From Corynebacterium pelargi (GTDB lineage Bacteria; Actinomycetota; Actinomycetes; Mycobacteriales; Mycobacteriaceae): 64,000 nucleotides of DNA. The notes under the pieces are model-generated. The model was not told where the DNA came from. It did not search any database and was given only the letters and a program-made list of their open reading frames with translations. The stretch spans positions 241,634 to 305,633 of the forward strand of contig NZ_BMCX01000001.1 of assembly GCF_014635485.1 (NCBI RefSeq), read 5' to 3'. The position numbers and the translations under genes are program-made. Positions 46,312 through 55,764 of this stretch are shown piece after piece. Position 1 is the first letter of the stretch. Every line of letters begins with the position of its first letter.

Positions 46312-47064
46312 ATGAGCACAGACCTGCGAAGCATCGGTATGAACTACGCCAAGTGGCAAGACGCGGTGGAAGCCGCCATCGCCACCGATAACCTCACCGT
46401 CACCGGCGAAGTACGAGGTGGGCAGCTCATCCAATACTCCGATCCTTCCGGGGCACAGATCAATATCCTGGCCGTGGAGCCTTTTGCCACCTTCGCGGGC
46501 TTTGAATCAATTACCAAGTGCTTTGCCCATATCTCGATGATCGACGACGTGCTCGCACTGTGCCAGATCGTTGATTACAACGACCAAGAAATCGCCCTGC
46601 TCACCCTGAACCTGGCTCAAGGCCCCTTGCTTATCGACGAGCCGGAGCAGCGTTGGCAAGAGCTCGGAGTCACCGCCCTGGCCCACGAGGTACAGACCTT
46701 TAGCTCGCCTGAGGCATTTGAAGCAGCCGAAGGCGAAATGCTTGGAACGTTCCGCAGCGAGGGCGCCGAAGTGATCATGGCCGGCGACGGCTCCCGCACC
46801 CCCGATGCTGCTGCTCGCTTTAGTGCCCGCGTGCTCAGCGCTGGGCTGCGCCGCAATGAGCTCAGCGGCGAGGAATTCATCCACGTCACCGTCGACGGTG
46901 GATTCCCCTTCGATGTGTGCATGCCCGCCGATCAACCCGTACCGGAACGCGGCAGCGTGATTGCCGGACGCGCTGTGATGACTGGCGCTGTGGCAGCCCC
47001 AGCAGCAGGAGGCTGCGGCGGCGGTGGCTGCGGATCCGGCGGATGCGGCTGCGGCGGCCACTAG
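46312..47064 (+). CDS. Unknown protein with Cys/Gly-rich C-terminal tail
   Basis: An uncharacterised cytoplasmic protein of 250 residues (252 from the upstream ATG 46306). The main body (1-225) is acidic and alpha/beta-like with no recognised family, signal peptide or membrane segment. The last 18 residues are only Gly, Cys, Ser and His, with four cysteines and a terminal His. That fits a metal-binding or cross-linked tail (inference). A TAAACT hexamer ends 8 nt before ATG 46312 and no ribosome site is visible, so translation may be leaderless. It is divergent from hflX. Confidence 0.7.
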   Translation: MSTDLRSIGMNYAKWQDAVEAAIATDNLTVTGEVRGGQLIQYSDPSGAQINILAVEPFATFAGFESITKCFAHISMIDDVLALCQIVDYNDQEIALLTLNLAQGPLLIDEPEQRWQELGVTALAHEVQTFSSPEAFEAAEGEMLGTFRSEGAEVIMAGDGSRTPDAAARFSARVLSAGLRRNELSGEEFIHVTVDGGFPFDVCMPADQPVPERGSVIAGRAVMTGAVAAPAAGGCGGGGCGSGGCGCGGH

Positions 47065-47217
47065 AAAGATCAAAGGCTGAGATAATTAGCAATTCTGCGG
47101 CACTTTCTGAATAATGTTTATGCTCTGAGCAAACACGCGCATGCAGCAGGAACAATCTTTGCTGACGAGCCGTTGAAGCCCATATAGAACCACACACCGT
47201 CGACCGCACAGCACACT

Positions 47218-47736
47218 ATGCCTGATCAGTATCTTCCTGAAGAACCCAAGCAGCAACGATGGCTGCTCTGGGCACTTCTGCCTATCTGCGTGGGCCTGGT
47301 GCTGGTACTGCAAACCCAGGGCTTGCTGCTTGCGGCGATTTTGGTTGGCGTGAGCGTTGCAGGGCTGAAATTCCGACCCGATTCCCAAGAAATCCAGTCG
47401 GTGCGCGCCTCGCTGGCGTTGTCTCTTGAAGATATCCAACGCGTGATCTCTGAATACGAGCGCTTCGGCAATAGCGAAGACGCCGAGGCCGTTGCCGATC
47501 GCACGCTGCTCCGCCCTGCCTTGGCAGATGAATCAAGCACCGTGCCGGAGATCCAGCATTTCCATGAAACACGCAAGACGGCCGAGCGTTTCTGTGCACG
47601 CGTGCAGGCGCGGCTCGAAGGCAATGTTTCCGTCGCGCATCTCGAACGCCTGCTGGTCGCCACTGATCGCAGGGCTGCGGAGCTGCAACACTCCTGGAAT
47701 CAGGCGCGGCATACCGCAAGGAAGCTCTCGCCCTAA
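47218..47736 (+). CDS. Small membrane protein with helical C-terminal domain
   Basis: A 172-residue protein with two closely spaced transmembrane segments (about 15-32 and 33-52). A cytoplasmic, mostly helical C-terminal domain of about 120 residues follows. No family is recognised. It converges on dapF with a 15-nt gap. A corynebacterial conserved hypothetical is the safest description. Confidence 0.7.
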   Translation: MPDQYLPEEPKQQRWLLWALLPICVGLVLVLQTQGLLLAAILVGVSVAGLKFRPDSQEIQSVRASLALSLEDIQRVISEYERFGNSEDAEAVADRTLLRPALADESSTVPEIQHFHETRKTAERFCARVQARLEGNVSVAHLERLLVATDRRAAELQHSWNQARHTARKLSP

Positions 47737-47751
47737 GGCGAGGTTGCATTC

Positions 47752-48639
47752 CTAGCTTTCTAAGCTCGCCGTTTGAATGGTGCCGGTGGCCACCAAGGCT
47801 GAGGGGCCTCGTAAAACGGAGCGCTGACCTTCTAGCACCACATGCACCTCTCCCCCAGGGACAACGACAGTGACTTCGCCATCGACTGCGCCTGCGTCGG
47901 CAAGCGCACTTCGGGCGGCAGCAACGGTGCCCGTGCCGCAGCTTCGCGTTTCCCCAACGCCGCGCTCAAACACGCGCATATGGGTTCGGCCCTGATCGAG
48001 TGGGGTCAAAATTTCGAGGTTCACGCCATGCGGAAAGAACTCGGGATCGATCGTCGGTTGGCTTAGCTCAAGATCGGCCAAGGTCTGAGCATCGAGGCCG
48101 GGAATCACGCACGCTAGGTGGGGATTGCCAACGTCGATGCCTAATCCGGCAAAGTGCTGGGAACCGACGGTGCAGGTAGAAAGCCCTGTGACCTCAGCAA
48201 AACCCATCTCGACTGAGACATCGGCGCTGGTTTCGCTGTATTCGTGCACCACGACCTGCTTGGCCCCGGCGCGGGTGCCGACGCTAAATTCTTTTGATTG
48301 TTCATAGCCTTGGAGTGCTACCCAGTGGGCGAAGACTCGGGTGCCATTGCCACACATCTCTGCGGTAGAGCCATCGGCGTTGTAGTAGTCCATGAACATG
48401 GTGGACTCTTCGATGCCTTCATCTAGGTGATCGATCACGCCTGCGCGAAGCAAAGCGCCGGCTCGGGCGACGCGGAGTAGGCCATCTCCTCCGATGCCTG
48501 CTCGGCGATCGCAAAGCGCGGCCACGCTCGCTGCGCTTAAAGGCAGGCTCGCGTCGGGATCATCGAGAATAACGAAGTCATTTTGCGTGCCGTGGCCTTT
48601 AGCGAAGGGCAATGTTTCGGGTAGTGATGAATGCGTCAT
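47752..48639 (-). CDS. dapF: Diaminopimelate epimerase
   Basis: A 295-residue PLP-independent epimerase converting LL- to meso-diaminopimelate for lysine and peptidoglycan. The two catalytic cysteines lie in EMCGNGTR and RSCGTGT. ATG 48639 (MTHSSLPE) overlaps the miaA stop (ATGA), which fixes the start; the frame is open 17 codons upstream inside miaA. Confidence 0.95.
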   Translation of the reverse strand: MTHSSLPETLPFAKGHGTQNDFVILDDPDASLPLSAASVAALCDRRAGIGGDGLLRVARAGALLRAGVIDHLDEGIEESTMFMDYYNADGSTAEMCGNGTRVFAHWVALQGYEQSKEFSVGTRAGAKQVVVHEYSETSADVSVEMGFAEVTGLSTCTVGSQHFAGLGIDVGNPHLACVIPGLDAQTLADLELSQPTIDPEFFPHGVNLEILTPLDQGRTHMRVFERGVGETRSCGTGTVAAARSALADAGAVDGEVTVVVPGGEVHVVLEGQRSVLRGPSALVATGTIQTASLES

Positions 48640-49577
48640 TGGAGTAATTCTAGTGCCTGATCGAGGGTATCGCCGCTGGCGTCGATCCATTGCACGCGCG
48701 GGTCTTTTCTAAACCATGAACGTTGGCGGCGCACATATTTCCTTGTGCCTGTCACGGTGCGGTTTTGCACCTCCGACCAGGCAAGCTCGCCTGATTTCGC
48801 AGCCAGGATTTGGGCATAGCCGATGGCTCGCCCTGCGGTGGAATCGGCCCTGAGCCCCAGTTCTAGTAGTTCTTCTACTTCTTCGACGAAACCGCGTTCA
48901 AACATCATGGCCGTTCGCTGTTCAATGCGCGGATTCAGCCATGCTGCTGTGGTGGCCAGGCCAATGAGAGTGGTGCCCCATCGGGCGGGGGCGTCTTTTG
49001 GTGGTTGGCTTGCTTGGAATGGTTGGCCGGTGAGTTCGATTACTTCCAGGGCTCGCACTGTGCGGCGGGGATCTTGATCCTCGATGATGCTGGCGGCTTG
49101 GGGGTCAAGTGCGGCTAGTTCGCGGTGCAGTTGGGCGATGCCTACTTGCTGCAAACGAGCCTCGTATTTGGCACGAACGGCGGGATCGGTTGGTGGGAAG
49201 CGCCAATCGTCGATAAGCGATTGCACATACAGCATGGAACCGCCGACCAGGATGGGCACCTTGCCGCGCTGTTGGATTGCCTCTACATCTTGAATCGCGT
49301 CTTGCTGATAGCGCGCAACTGATGCCTGCTGATCGATATTCCACACATCGAGCTGGTGGTGGGCTATGCCTTCACGTTCCTCCAGGCTGAGTTTGGCGGT
49401 GCCGATATCCATTCCTCGATAAAGCTGCATGGAATCGACGTTGACGATTTCGCCGTCGAGGTGCTTTGCCAGCGCAATCCCAAGGGCAGATTTACCAGAG
49501 GCGGTCGGCCCTATCACCGCGATTGGGGTGGGGCGATCCTGAGGTTGGTGGTGCTCGTGGTGAAGGTGTTGCTGCAC
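48636..49577 (-). CDS. miaA: tRNA dimethylallyltransferase MiaA
   Basis: Adds a dimethylallyl group to A37 of UNN-reading tRNAs; MiaB in this window then methylthiolates it. P-loop GPTASGKSA and the DSMQLYRGMDIGTAK motif are intact. Starting at GTG 49577 gives 313 residues, a normal length, with AAAGG 13 nt upstream. The open frame to GTG 49610 (324 residues) has no ribosome site and overlaps the previous gene. It overlaps dapF (ATGA) and follows the LigB-like gene by 5 nt. Confidence 0.93.
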   Translation of the reverse strand: MQQHLHHEHHQPQDRPTPIAVIGPTASGKSALGIALAKHLDGEIVNVDSMQLYRGMDIGTAKLSLEEREGIAHHQLDVWNIDQQASVARYQQDAIQDVEAIQQRGKVPILVGGSMLYVQSLIDDWRFPPTDPAVRAKYEARLQQVGIAQLHRELAALDPQAASIIEDQDPRRTVRALEVIELTGQPFQASQPPKDAPARWGTTLIGLATTAAWLNPRIEQRTAMMFERGFVEEVEELLELGLRADSTAGRAIGYAQILAAKSGELAWSEVQNRTVTGTRKYVRRQRSWFRKDPRVQWIDASGDTLDQALELLQ

Positions 49578-49582
49578 GGGTG

Positions 49583-50275
49583 CTAGGAGGCCTTTCTTTC
49601 TTGACTCCACAAGGCTACACAGCGGCCTACCCCGAGGCTATGGTCACGGTGGATGAGGCTGCGCTTGAGTCCAGCGCCAGCAGGACTTGTGCCAAAGCGA
49701 TACAGCTCTAACCACATATCTGCTTCGATCACCCCTCCTTGAGTCAGGTCCTGCTGCGTCATCGGCGCTGGCATTTGCGCCCCGAGCAGGGCTTCACACC
49801 AATCTTGAGTAGGGGCTGCGCTCTGTAAAAGCGATAAGGGAGCTTTGGGTGTAAGCCCTGCGGAGCCATCAGCAACAACCACGGTGAGCCCACCCGAAGG
49901 TTGGGGAATGTGATCGAGGAATTCCACCTTCTCTATATCCACCGCTGCGGGCGGGATCTTGGCGGCAAGAACAGCTTGCTCCAGCAGGTACATGGCAACA
50001 AGATCGCCGAGGTGATGGCCTTTGGCTACCACGACGTCGGGTGCGCCCCAGGCGCGGAAACTTCCCTTGTGGGCGGTGTACCAGCGCTGTGAACGTTGTG
50101 AAACCACGGCAATGCCTCGCGGCTGGCGCCGAAGGGCATCTGCAAGTGCTTCGATCGCGTGGTGCGCAAGCGCAGTAGAAGGCGCGTGGTTGGGTGCCAG
50201 GGCCGGAATCTGGGCGGGGCTGCCCGAAACCACCACGAGATCGCCACCGGATGCAGCACTTTCAGAATTGATCAC
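49583..50275 (-). CDS. LigB-like (class III extradiol dioxygenase-fold) protein
   Basis: A ~230-residue actinobacterial protein (Rv2728c-like) related to the LigB subunit fold but of unknown function; no real dioxygenase activity is implied. A conserved HHLGDL-like pair and a WLELYRFG stretch are visible. AGGATGG lies 5 nt before GTG 50275, the best supported start; ATG 50284 is three codons earlier. It leads into miaA, a conserved arrangement suggesting a role in tRNA modification (inference). Confidence 0.7.
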   Translation of the reverse strand: MINSESAASGGDLVVVSGSPAQIPALAPNHAPSTALAHHAIEALADALRRQPRGIAVVSQRSQRWYTAHKGSFRAWGAPDVVVAKGHHLGDLVAMYLLEQAVLAAKIPPAAVDIEKVEFLDHIPQPSGGLTVVVADGSAGLTPKAPLSLLQSAAPTQDWCEALLGAQMPAPMTQQDLTQGGVIEADMWLELYRFGTSPAGAGLKRSLIHRDHSLGVGRCVALWSQERKAS

Positions 50276-50445
50276 GCAAACCATCCTAAGCAGTGAACAT
50301 GAATGTGCGCGAGCAGGTAAATTGAGTATGGGATCCAGTGCACGGCTTAGTGATGCTGGAGCGCTGGTGTGGGACCTGCGTGCAGGTTCTACACCGTTGG
50401 CAGCCGCGCCGCGTGGCACGTTCATACGCAACAGGAAGCAGGATC

Positions 50446-51798
50446 ATGACAACGTCCAACACACCCAAACCAGGTCCGCGCCCGGGAGCGCACCCAGGCC
50501 CGAAACCAGGACCTGTGCCCGGTCAGCACGCTAAGAGCCATCACACGCCCACACCTGGTGTTTTTGCTCAACAACATGGAGATGATCCACTTCGCTTTGG
50601 ACGCGTGGATGATCAGGGAAATGTGTTCTTGCGCCGCGGTGATCAGGAGCGGCAAATCGCCTCCTGGCAGGCAGGCACCCCAGAAGAAGGTCTGCGCCAC
50701 TACGCGCAGCGCTATGAGGATCTGGCAACCGAAATCGCGCTGCTGGAAACGCGCCTGCACACCCATCCCTCCGATGCTGCACACACCAAGCAGCTTGCCC
50801 AAGAGCTTCGTGATGGCCTCGATTCCGCGGCCGTGATCGGTGATATTGATGCCCTGGATGCGCAACTCGCGTCCATCATTGATCACGCCGATGATGCAGG
50901 CGAGCAGGCCAAGGTGGAAAAGGCGAAGCGTCGAGAAGCTGCGATTGCCAAGAAGGAAGCACTCGCTGCAGAGGCCGAGGAGATTGCCGAACATTCCACC
51001 GAGTGGAAGGCCGCCGGCGATCGCATCCGCGCGATTCTGGAGGAATGGAAGGGCATCCGCGGCATTGACCGCAAAACTGATGATCAGTTGTGGAAGCGCT
51101 ACTCGCGTGCTCGTGATGCCTTCAACCGTCGCCGTGGTACGCACTTTGCGGAATTGGACCGTGGTCGCGCAGCCGCCAAGCGCACCAAGGAGGCCTTAGT
51201 TGAACAGGCCGAGGCCATCAAGGATTCGACCGATTGGAATGAAACCGCCCGAGCGTTCCGCGATCTGATGGATCAGTGGCGCAAGGCCGGTCGTGCGCCC
51301 CGCGAGGTCGATGACAAGCTGTGGGCAGCGTTTAAGGCTGCGCAGGATACCTTCTTTAGCGCCCGCAACGCCGTGCAGGCTGAACGCGACCGCGAGTTTG
51401 AAGATAATGCCAAGGCCAAAGACGAGCTGCTGGATATCTATGGCCCGCAGATCAATCCGGCGCTTGATCTTGAAGGCGCCAAAGAAAAGCTTCGCGAGCT
51501 GCAGGAAAAGTGGGAATCCATCGGCTTTGTCCCCCGTGCTCGCATTCGTGAATTCGAAGACAAGATCGCTAAGATCGAACGCGATGTCGCCGGCGCTGAG
51601 GACCAGCAGTGGCGTCGCACAGACCCCGAGGCTCAGGCGCGTGCGGCACAATTCCGTGCCAAGGTCGCAGAATTTGAAGAGCAGGCACAACAAGCAGAGG
51701 CCAAGGGCAAAGCGAAGAAGGCCACGCAGTTGCGTGAACAGGCAAAGCAGTGGCAGGAATGGGCGGATGCAGCCGAGCAGGCAGTAGCTGACCGCTAA
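50446..51798 (+). CDS. DUF349 coiled-coil protein
   Basis: A 450-residue protein with a Pro/Gly/Lys-rich N-terminal arm (about 1-45, PGPRPGAHPGPKPG repeat-like) followed by three or more DUF349 helical repeats with WNETARAF/LMDQWRKAG-type cores. The C-terminal quarter is a long charged coiled coil. ATG 50446 has AGGAAGCAGG upstream; the longer open frame lacks support. DUF349 proteins are conserved in actinobacteria (Rv2731-like) with no known function. Confidence 0.85.
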   Translation: MTTSNTPKPGPRPGAHPGPKPGPVPGQHAKSHHTPTPGVFAQQHGDDPLRFGRVDDQGNVFLRRGDQERQIASWQAGTPEEGLRHYAQRYEDLATEIALLETRLHTHPSDAAHTKQLAQELRDGLDSAAVIGDIDALDAQLASIIDHADDAGEQAKVEKAKRREAAIAKKEALAAEAEEIAEHSTEWKAAGDRIRAILEEWKGIRGIDRKTDDQLWKRYSRARDAFNRRRGTHFAELDRGRAAAKRTKEALVEQAEAIKDSTDWNETARAFRDLMDQWRKAGRAPREVDDKLWAAFKAAQDTFFSARNAVQAERDREFEDNAKAKDELLDIYGPQINPALDLEGAKEKLRELQEKWESIGFVPRARIREFEDKIAKIERDVAGAEDQQWRRTDPEAQARAAQFRAKVAEFEEQAQQAEAKGKAKKATQLREQAKQWQEWADAAEQAVADR

Positions 51799-51817
51799 TC
51801 CACTAGCATGAAGAGCT

Positions 51818-52882
51818 ATGCCCACGCTCTTTCGCCTTACTGCACCGGAGCCGCACACCGACGTAGGTGATGCGCTCCGGTCTTTTGTGTTTGCCGCCAA
51901 TCTGCTCAGCCAAGACCTCACCGGTGATCCCGCGCTTTCCACCACCGCTGAGGCCGTGGCCCAAACACTTCGAGGCTCAAGCGAAACGGCTACCACCATC
52001 TATCTGCTCAGCGAGGCAGAGACGCAAACGCAGGACTTGCTCGACCCACCAGGCTTTGCCTTGGGGTTTGTGCAGATCTCCGAGCCCCTGCGCGCCGATG
52101 CTGACACGCTGGACTTCCAGATCATTCTGAATGCAGAATTGCAGCCCTTGCCCGATGAGGAACCGGATGAAGAAGTTCAGTCGATCATGCTTGAGCTTTT
52201 CGACGCCGCTGCCTCGCACGCCAAACGTTCGGGAAGAAGCGTGCTGCACACCTGGCTGGCCCGCGAAGATGAGCACAAAACCATGGCATGGCTTTCTCGC
52301 ACGCTGCATGCCAAAGGCTTCCAAGCAAAACTGCAAGAAACACACGGCTGGATCGAGGTTTCGGCAGTGCCACAACCTCTGCCGCTTGATTCGGGGCTTC
52401 GAGCCGAATTCATCCAAGATTTCCAATTCCCCGAGCACTTAATCCCAGGTGTTGCCAGCATCCTCAGCATCGCCGACACGGACGTACCCCACGGTGGTTT
52501 AAGCACCCAACCAGGGCCTTGGGATGACACGCGCATCGCCACCATTGGCCAGGAATTGCGCGATCGCGGCAATCAAAGCCTCGGGGTGGTGTTACTTCAA
52601 GGTAATGAGGTCATCGGCTATAGCGAGGTTGTTCGCTACTGCACCGGCGATCTCAGCATTGCATGGCAGGGCATCACCGTGCTGCAAGAGCACGCCCGCG
52701 GTCAGGGGCTTGGTATGGCTATCAAGCAACTGCTGTTTGAGGCACTTCGCCAACACATGCCGGAAGTGCGACGCGTGTGCAGCGAAATCGCTGTTGATAA
52801 TTCCCGCATGCTCGCCATCAATGAGCGTTTGGGCTTTCGTGCCCACACCACCTGGACCGCCCTTGAAGGGCAGGTGCTTTAA
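51818..52882 (+). CDS. GNAT-family N-acetyltransferase (tandem)
   Basis: A 354-residue protein with a degenerate N-terminal GNAT-like half and a C-terminal GNAT domain (about 190-350). The acetyl-CoA motif A is EHARGQGLGMAI, followed by NSRMLAINERLGF. It resembles the size of mycothiol synthase, but the substrate is not evident. It follows the DUF349 gene by 19 nt, and its last 4 nt overlap the convergent membrane-protein gene. Confidence 0.78.
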   Translation: MPTLFRLTAPEPHTDVGDALRSFVFAANLLSQDLTGDPALSTTAEAVAQTLRGSSETATTIYLLSEAETQTQDLLDPPGFALGFVQISEPLRADADTLDFQIILNAELQPLPDEEPDEEVQSIMLELFDAAASHAKRSGRSVLHTWLAREDEHKTMAWLSRTLHAKGFQAKLQETHGWIEVSAVPQPLPLDSGLRAEFIQDFQFPEHLIPGVASILSIADTDVPHGGLSTQPGPWDDTRIATIGQELRDRGNQSLGVVLLQGNEVIGYSEVVRYCTGDLSIAWQGITVLQEHARGQGLGMAIKQLLFEALRQHMPEVRRVCSEIAVDNSRMLAINERLGFRAHTTWTALEGQVL

Positions 52883-53514
52883 GAGTTCGGATCCTCGGCG
52901 CTTCGTTGATGCTTCTCGGCTGCACGCTTGCGGCGGTCGTCGACAAGCAAAGGATTAGACTGGGCTGAATCAAAGCCACGAGAACGCATGGACTCTTGCT
53001 GCGCAAGGCCCACGAAGTCGAGTTCATTGTGCTCGGCTCTCAAGGCTGCGGCATTGCGCTGCTCCTCACTACGGGCGAAAATCACGCAACTCATGGCGTA
53101 AATCAACACAATGATGGCCGCCACCTCAAGCATCAGGCCAATACCGATACCGCTAGCGCCGTCAACTTCCTTGCTTTGTAAACGCATCCAAAGCGCGAAC
53201 AGCGAAAACAGCAGGGCGATGCCACCGATGAGGTACTGAATATTCGCCACCGCAGTCCTGCGGGTAATCAGCACTATTGCATTGAGCACCACCGCAGCTA
53301 GGGTGCCGAAAATAACGAAGATCGTCTCGGCGATGCGGACTTCGCCCTGTTGGGCTTTGTCATTGTTCAACAGCACATCAAAGCCGCGAACGTCTCCCGA
53401 GTGAGACAGCACGAGGCCAAGCGCAAAAGCGATGAGCGCTGCAAGCATGAACCAGCGGTAGTGCCGCAAATCAATGCGTTTTGCCGCTTGCTTTTCCGCT
53501 GCTGCGTAATCCAT
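52879..53514 (-). CDS. Four-TM membrane protein (Rv2732c-like)
   Basis: A 211-residue protein with four predicted transmembrane segments between about 20 and 150 and a charged cytoplasmic C-terminal tail rich in Arg and Glu. It corresponds to the conserved membrane protein beside miaB in mycobacteria. The function is unknown. AGGAAAGC precedes the ATG. Confidence 0.78.
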   Translation of the reverse strand: MDYAAAEKQAAKRIDLRHYRWFMLAALIAFALGLVLSHSGDVRGFDVLLNNDKAQQGEVRIAETIFVIFGTLAAVVLNAIVLITRRTAVANIQYLIGGIALLFSLFALWMRLQSKEVDGASGIGIGLMLEVAAIIVLIYAMSCVIFARSEEQRNAAALRAEHNELDFVGLAQQESMRSRGFDSAQSNPLLVDDRRKRAAEKHQRSAEDPNS

Positions 53515-53579
53515 GCTTTCCTACCTTTTTAGTTGGTGCCCAAATGCGAATTGATGGAAGTGATCCGAGGGGCTGAAAC

Positions 53580-55121
53580 CTAACAGCCACACCCCTGAGA
53601 CTTTAGCGCTTTGCCCGCACCGATTTTTGGCATACCGAGCCCAACGCCAACCGGGGCCGTAGTGGGCACCTTGCCGGCAGCGCTCATATCACCGGCTTTG
53701 GTGCGGCGGTGGCTGAGCACTCCCCCATCGGCGATGAGGAAGTGGGGTTTCGCATCGGTGATTTCCACGGTCACAACGTCACCCGGGCGGATCTCACCGT
53801 CAGTGTCTCCACTGGGGCTAAAGTGCACCAAGCGGCCGTCGCGGGCACGCCCGCTCACGCGATGGGTCCGGTTGTTCTTCCTTCCGCCATCAGCTTGAAC
53901 CAGCAACTCGACTTCGCTACCAAGCAGCTTTTGGTTTTCCTCCAGGCTGATACGTTCCTGCAAAGCAAGCAGGCGCTCATAGCGTTCCTGGACTACTTCT
54001 TTGGGGATCTGCTGCTCATACTCAGCAGCGGGAGTTCCAGGACGCGGTGAGTACTGGAAGGTAAATGCCGAGCTGAAACGGGCCCGCTCCACAACATCGA
54101 GAGTTGCTTGGAAATCTTCCTCAGTTTCTCCTGGGAAGCCGACGATGATATCGGTGGTGATCGCTGCGTGCGGTAGTTTCGAGCGAACCTCGTCTAAGAT
54201 GCCCAGGAACTTCTTGGAGCGATACGACCGGCGCATCTCTTTGAGTACCTTGTCGGATCCCGATTGCAGCGGCATGTGCAAGTTGGGGCACACATTAGGC
54301 GTCTCTGCCATTGCGTCGATGACGTCGGAGGTAAATTCCGCGGGGTGCGGGCTGGTAAACCGCACCCGTTCTAAGCCTTCGATTTGCCCGCAAGCGCGCA
54401 GGAGTTTAGAAAATGCCGAGCGATCGCGCTCCATGTCTGGGTCAACGAAGTTCACACCATAGGCATTGACGTTTTGGCCCAGCAGCGTGACTTCGGATAC
54501 GCCTTGATCCACCAAGGCTTGAACCTCGGCAAGGATATCCCCGGGGCGTCGATCTACTTCTTTACCGCGCAGCGAAGGCACGATACAGAAGGTGCAGGTG
54601 TTATTGCAGCCCACCGATACCGAGACCCAGCCGGCGTAGGCAGATTCTCGCTTGGCGGGCAAAGTCGATGGGAATTGTTCAAGTGCATCAACAATTTCCA
54701 CCTGTGCTTTGCGGTTGTGGCGCGCACGTTCTAGGAGCACCGGCAGGGAGCCGATATTGTGCGTGCCGAACACGACGTCGACCCAGGGGGCTTTTTCCAC
54801 AACGGTGTTCTTGTCCTTTTGGGCAAGGCAACCACCTACCGCAATTTGCATTCCGGGGTGTTCTTCTTTTGCTGCTCGCAGATGCCCCAGCGTGCCATAG
54901 AGGCGCATGTCGGCGTTCTCACGAACAGCGCAGGTGTTCAGCACCACCAAATCGGCGGCCTGCTCCCCTTCTGATTGCACATAGCCCGCATCTTCTAATA
55001 GACCGGAGAGACGTTCGGAATCGTGAACATTCATCTGGCAGCCGAAGGTGCGCACCTCGTAGGTGCGCGGCTGCTCGTTCTCGGGTGATTGGGCTAGTGA
55101 AATGCTATTGGGCTCTGACAC
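53580..55121 (-). CDS. miaB: tRNA-2-methylthio-N6-dimethylallyladenosine synthase MiaB
   Basis: A radical-SAM methylthiotransferase of 513 residues. The N-terminal UPF0004 domain cysteines are in TFGCQMN, NTCAVRE and GGCLAQ. The radical SAM cluster is CNNTCTFC. The TRAM domain is near 385-455. A C-terminal extension beyond TRAM ends in GCGC, an unusual tail. The GTG start has no ribosome site, but a TACAAT hexamer ends 8 nt upstream, so it may be leaderless. Confidence 0.95.
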   Translation of the reverse strand: MSEPNSISLAQSPENEQPRTYEVRTFGCQMNVHDSERLSGLLEDAGYVQSEGEQAADLVVLNTCAVRENADMRLYGTLGHLRAAKEEHPGMQIAVGGCLAQKDKNTVVEKAPWVDVVFGTHNIGSLPVLLERARHNRKAQVEIVDALEQFPSTLPAKRESAYAGWVSVSVGCNNTCTFCIVPSLRGKEVDRRPGDILAEVQALVDQGVSEVTLLGQNVNAYGVNFVDPDMERDRSAFSKLLRACGQIEGLERVRFTSPHPAEFTSDVIDAMAETPNVCPNLHMPLQSGSDKVLKEMRRSYRSKKFLGILDEVRSKLPHAAITTDIIVGFPGETEEDFQATLDVVERARFSSAFTFQYSPRPGTPAAEYEQQIPKEVVQERYERLLALQERISLEENQKLLGSEVELLVQADGGRKNNRTHRVSGRARDGRLVHFSPSGDTDGEIRPGDVVTVEITDAKPHFLIADGGVLSHRRTKAGDMSAAGKVPTTAPVGVGLGMPKIGAGKALKSQGCGC

Positions 55122-55165
55122 GTGTGGCCATTGTAGTCAGCTTGTCAAAGAAGCCCTAAACGACA

Positions 55166-55759
55166 CTATCCCTGCTCGCGTAGCTGCTCAATTCTTTGCT
55201 CAAGGCACTGTTTTGCCGTGCCAAAGGCGGCGGATTCCTGAAAGCCTCGCCGCGCCAGCACCCCAAGGATCCTGCGGAGGTATTTGTCGTATTCCGCTCT
55301 GGAGGTGGGGGCAGCCTTGATGCTGCGTGCTTTCTTCTGCGCCAGGCGCCACGCGAGCGCCTCTTCACTTTCCTGATCGATTTGCTCGAGTGCTTCATAG
55401 CGAAGATGCTCGGGCACGCCTTTGCTAATCAGCTCTCGGTTGAGTACCCGTCGAGTTTTTCCGCGGCGTTCATGCCGCTGGCGTACCCATTCTTTGGCAA
55501 AGGCGGCATCGTCGAGGAGGTTGCTTTGGCCGAGATCTTCGAGCACCTCATCGACTAACGCGGCCTCAAAGTCCAGTGCGAGTAGCCGTTCCCGCAGTTC
55601 GTGGCGTGAGCGTGCGCGCTGATCCAGCAAGAGCAGCGCGCGGTGACGCACCTTCGCTTTGTGTTCTTCGCGGGGCACGTCGAAGAGGTCGCTACCATTG
55701 CGCTCATAGGCTTCGAATGCGGCCTGGACGGTGGCCATGCGCTCCTCGAAAGTAGCCAT
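55166..55759 (-). CDS. recX: Regulatory protein RecX
   Basis: A 197-residue all-helical RecX that caps RecA filaments and moderates recombination. Conserved features include RSRHELRERLLALDF and LLDDAAFAKEWV-RQRHERRGK. It starts 5 nt after the recA stop, so it is coupled and cotranscribed. It carries an N-terminal ~35-residue extension with an acidic segment. Confidence 0.93.
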   Translation of the reverse strand: MATFEERMATVQAAFEAYERNGSDLFDVPREEHKAKVRHRALLLLDQRARSRHELRERLLALDFEAALVDEVLEDLGQSNLLDDAAFAKEWVRQRHERRGKTRRVLNRELISKGVPEHLRYEALEQIDQESEEALAWRLAQKKARSIKAAPTSRAEYDKYLRRILGVLARRGFQESAAFGTAKQCLEQRIEQLREQG

Positions 55760-55764
55760 TGACC

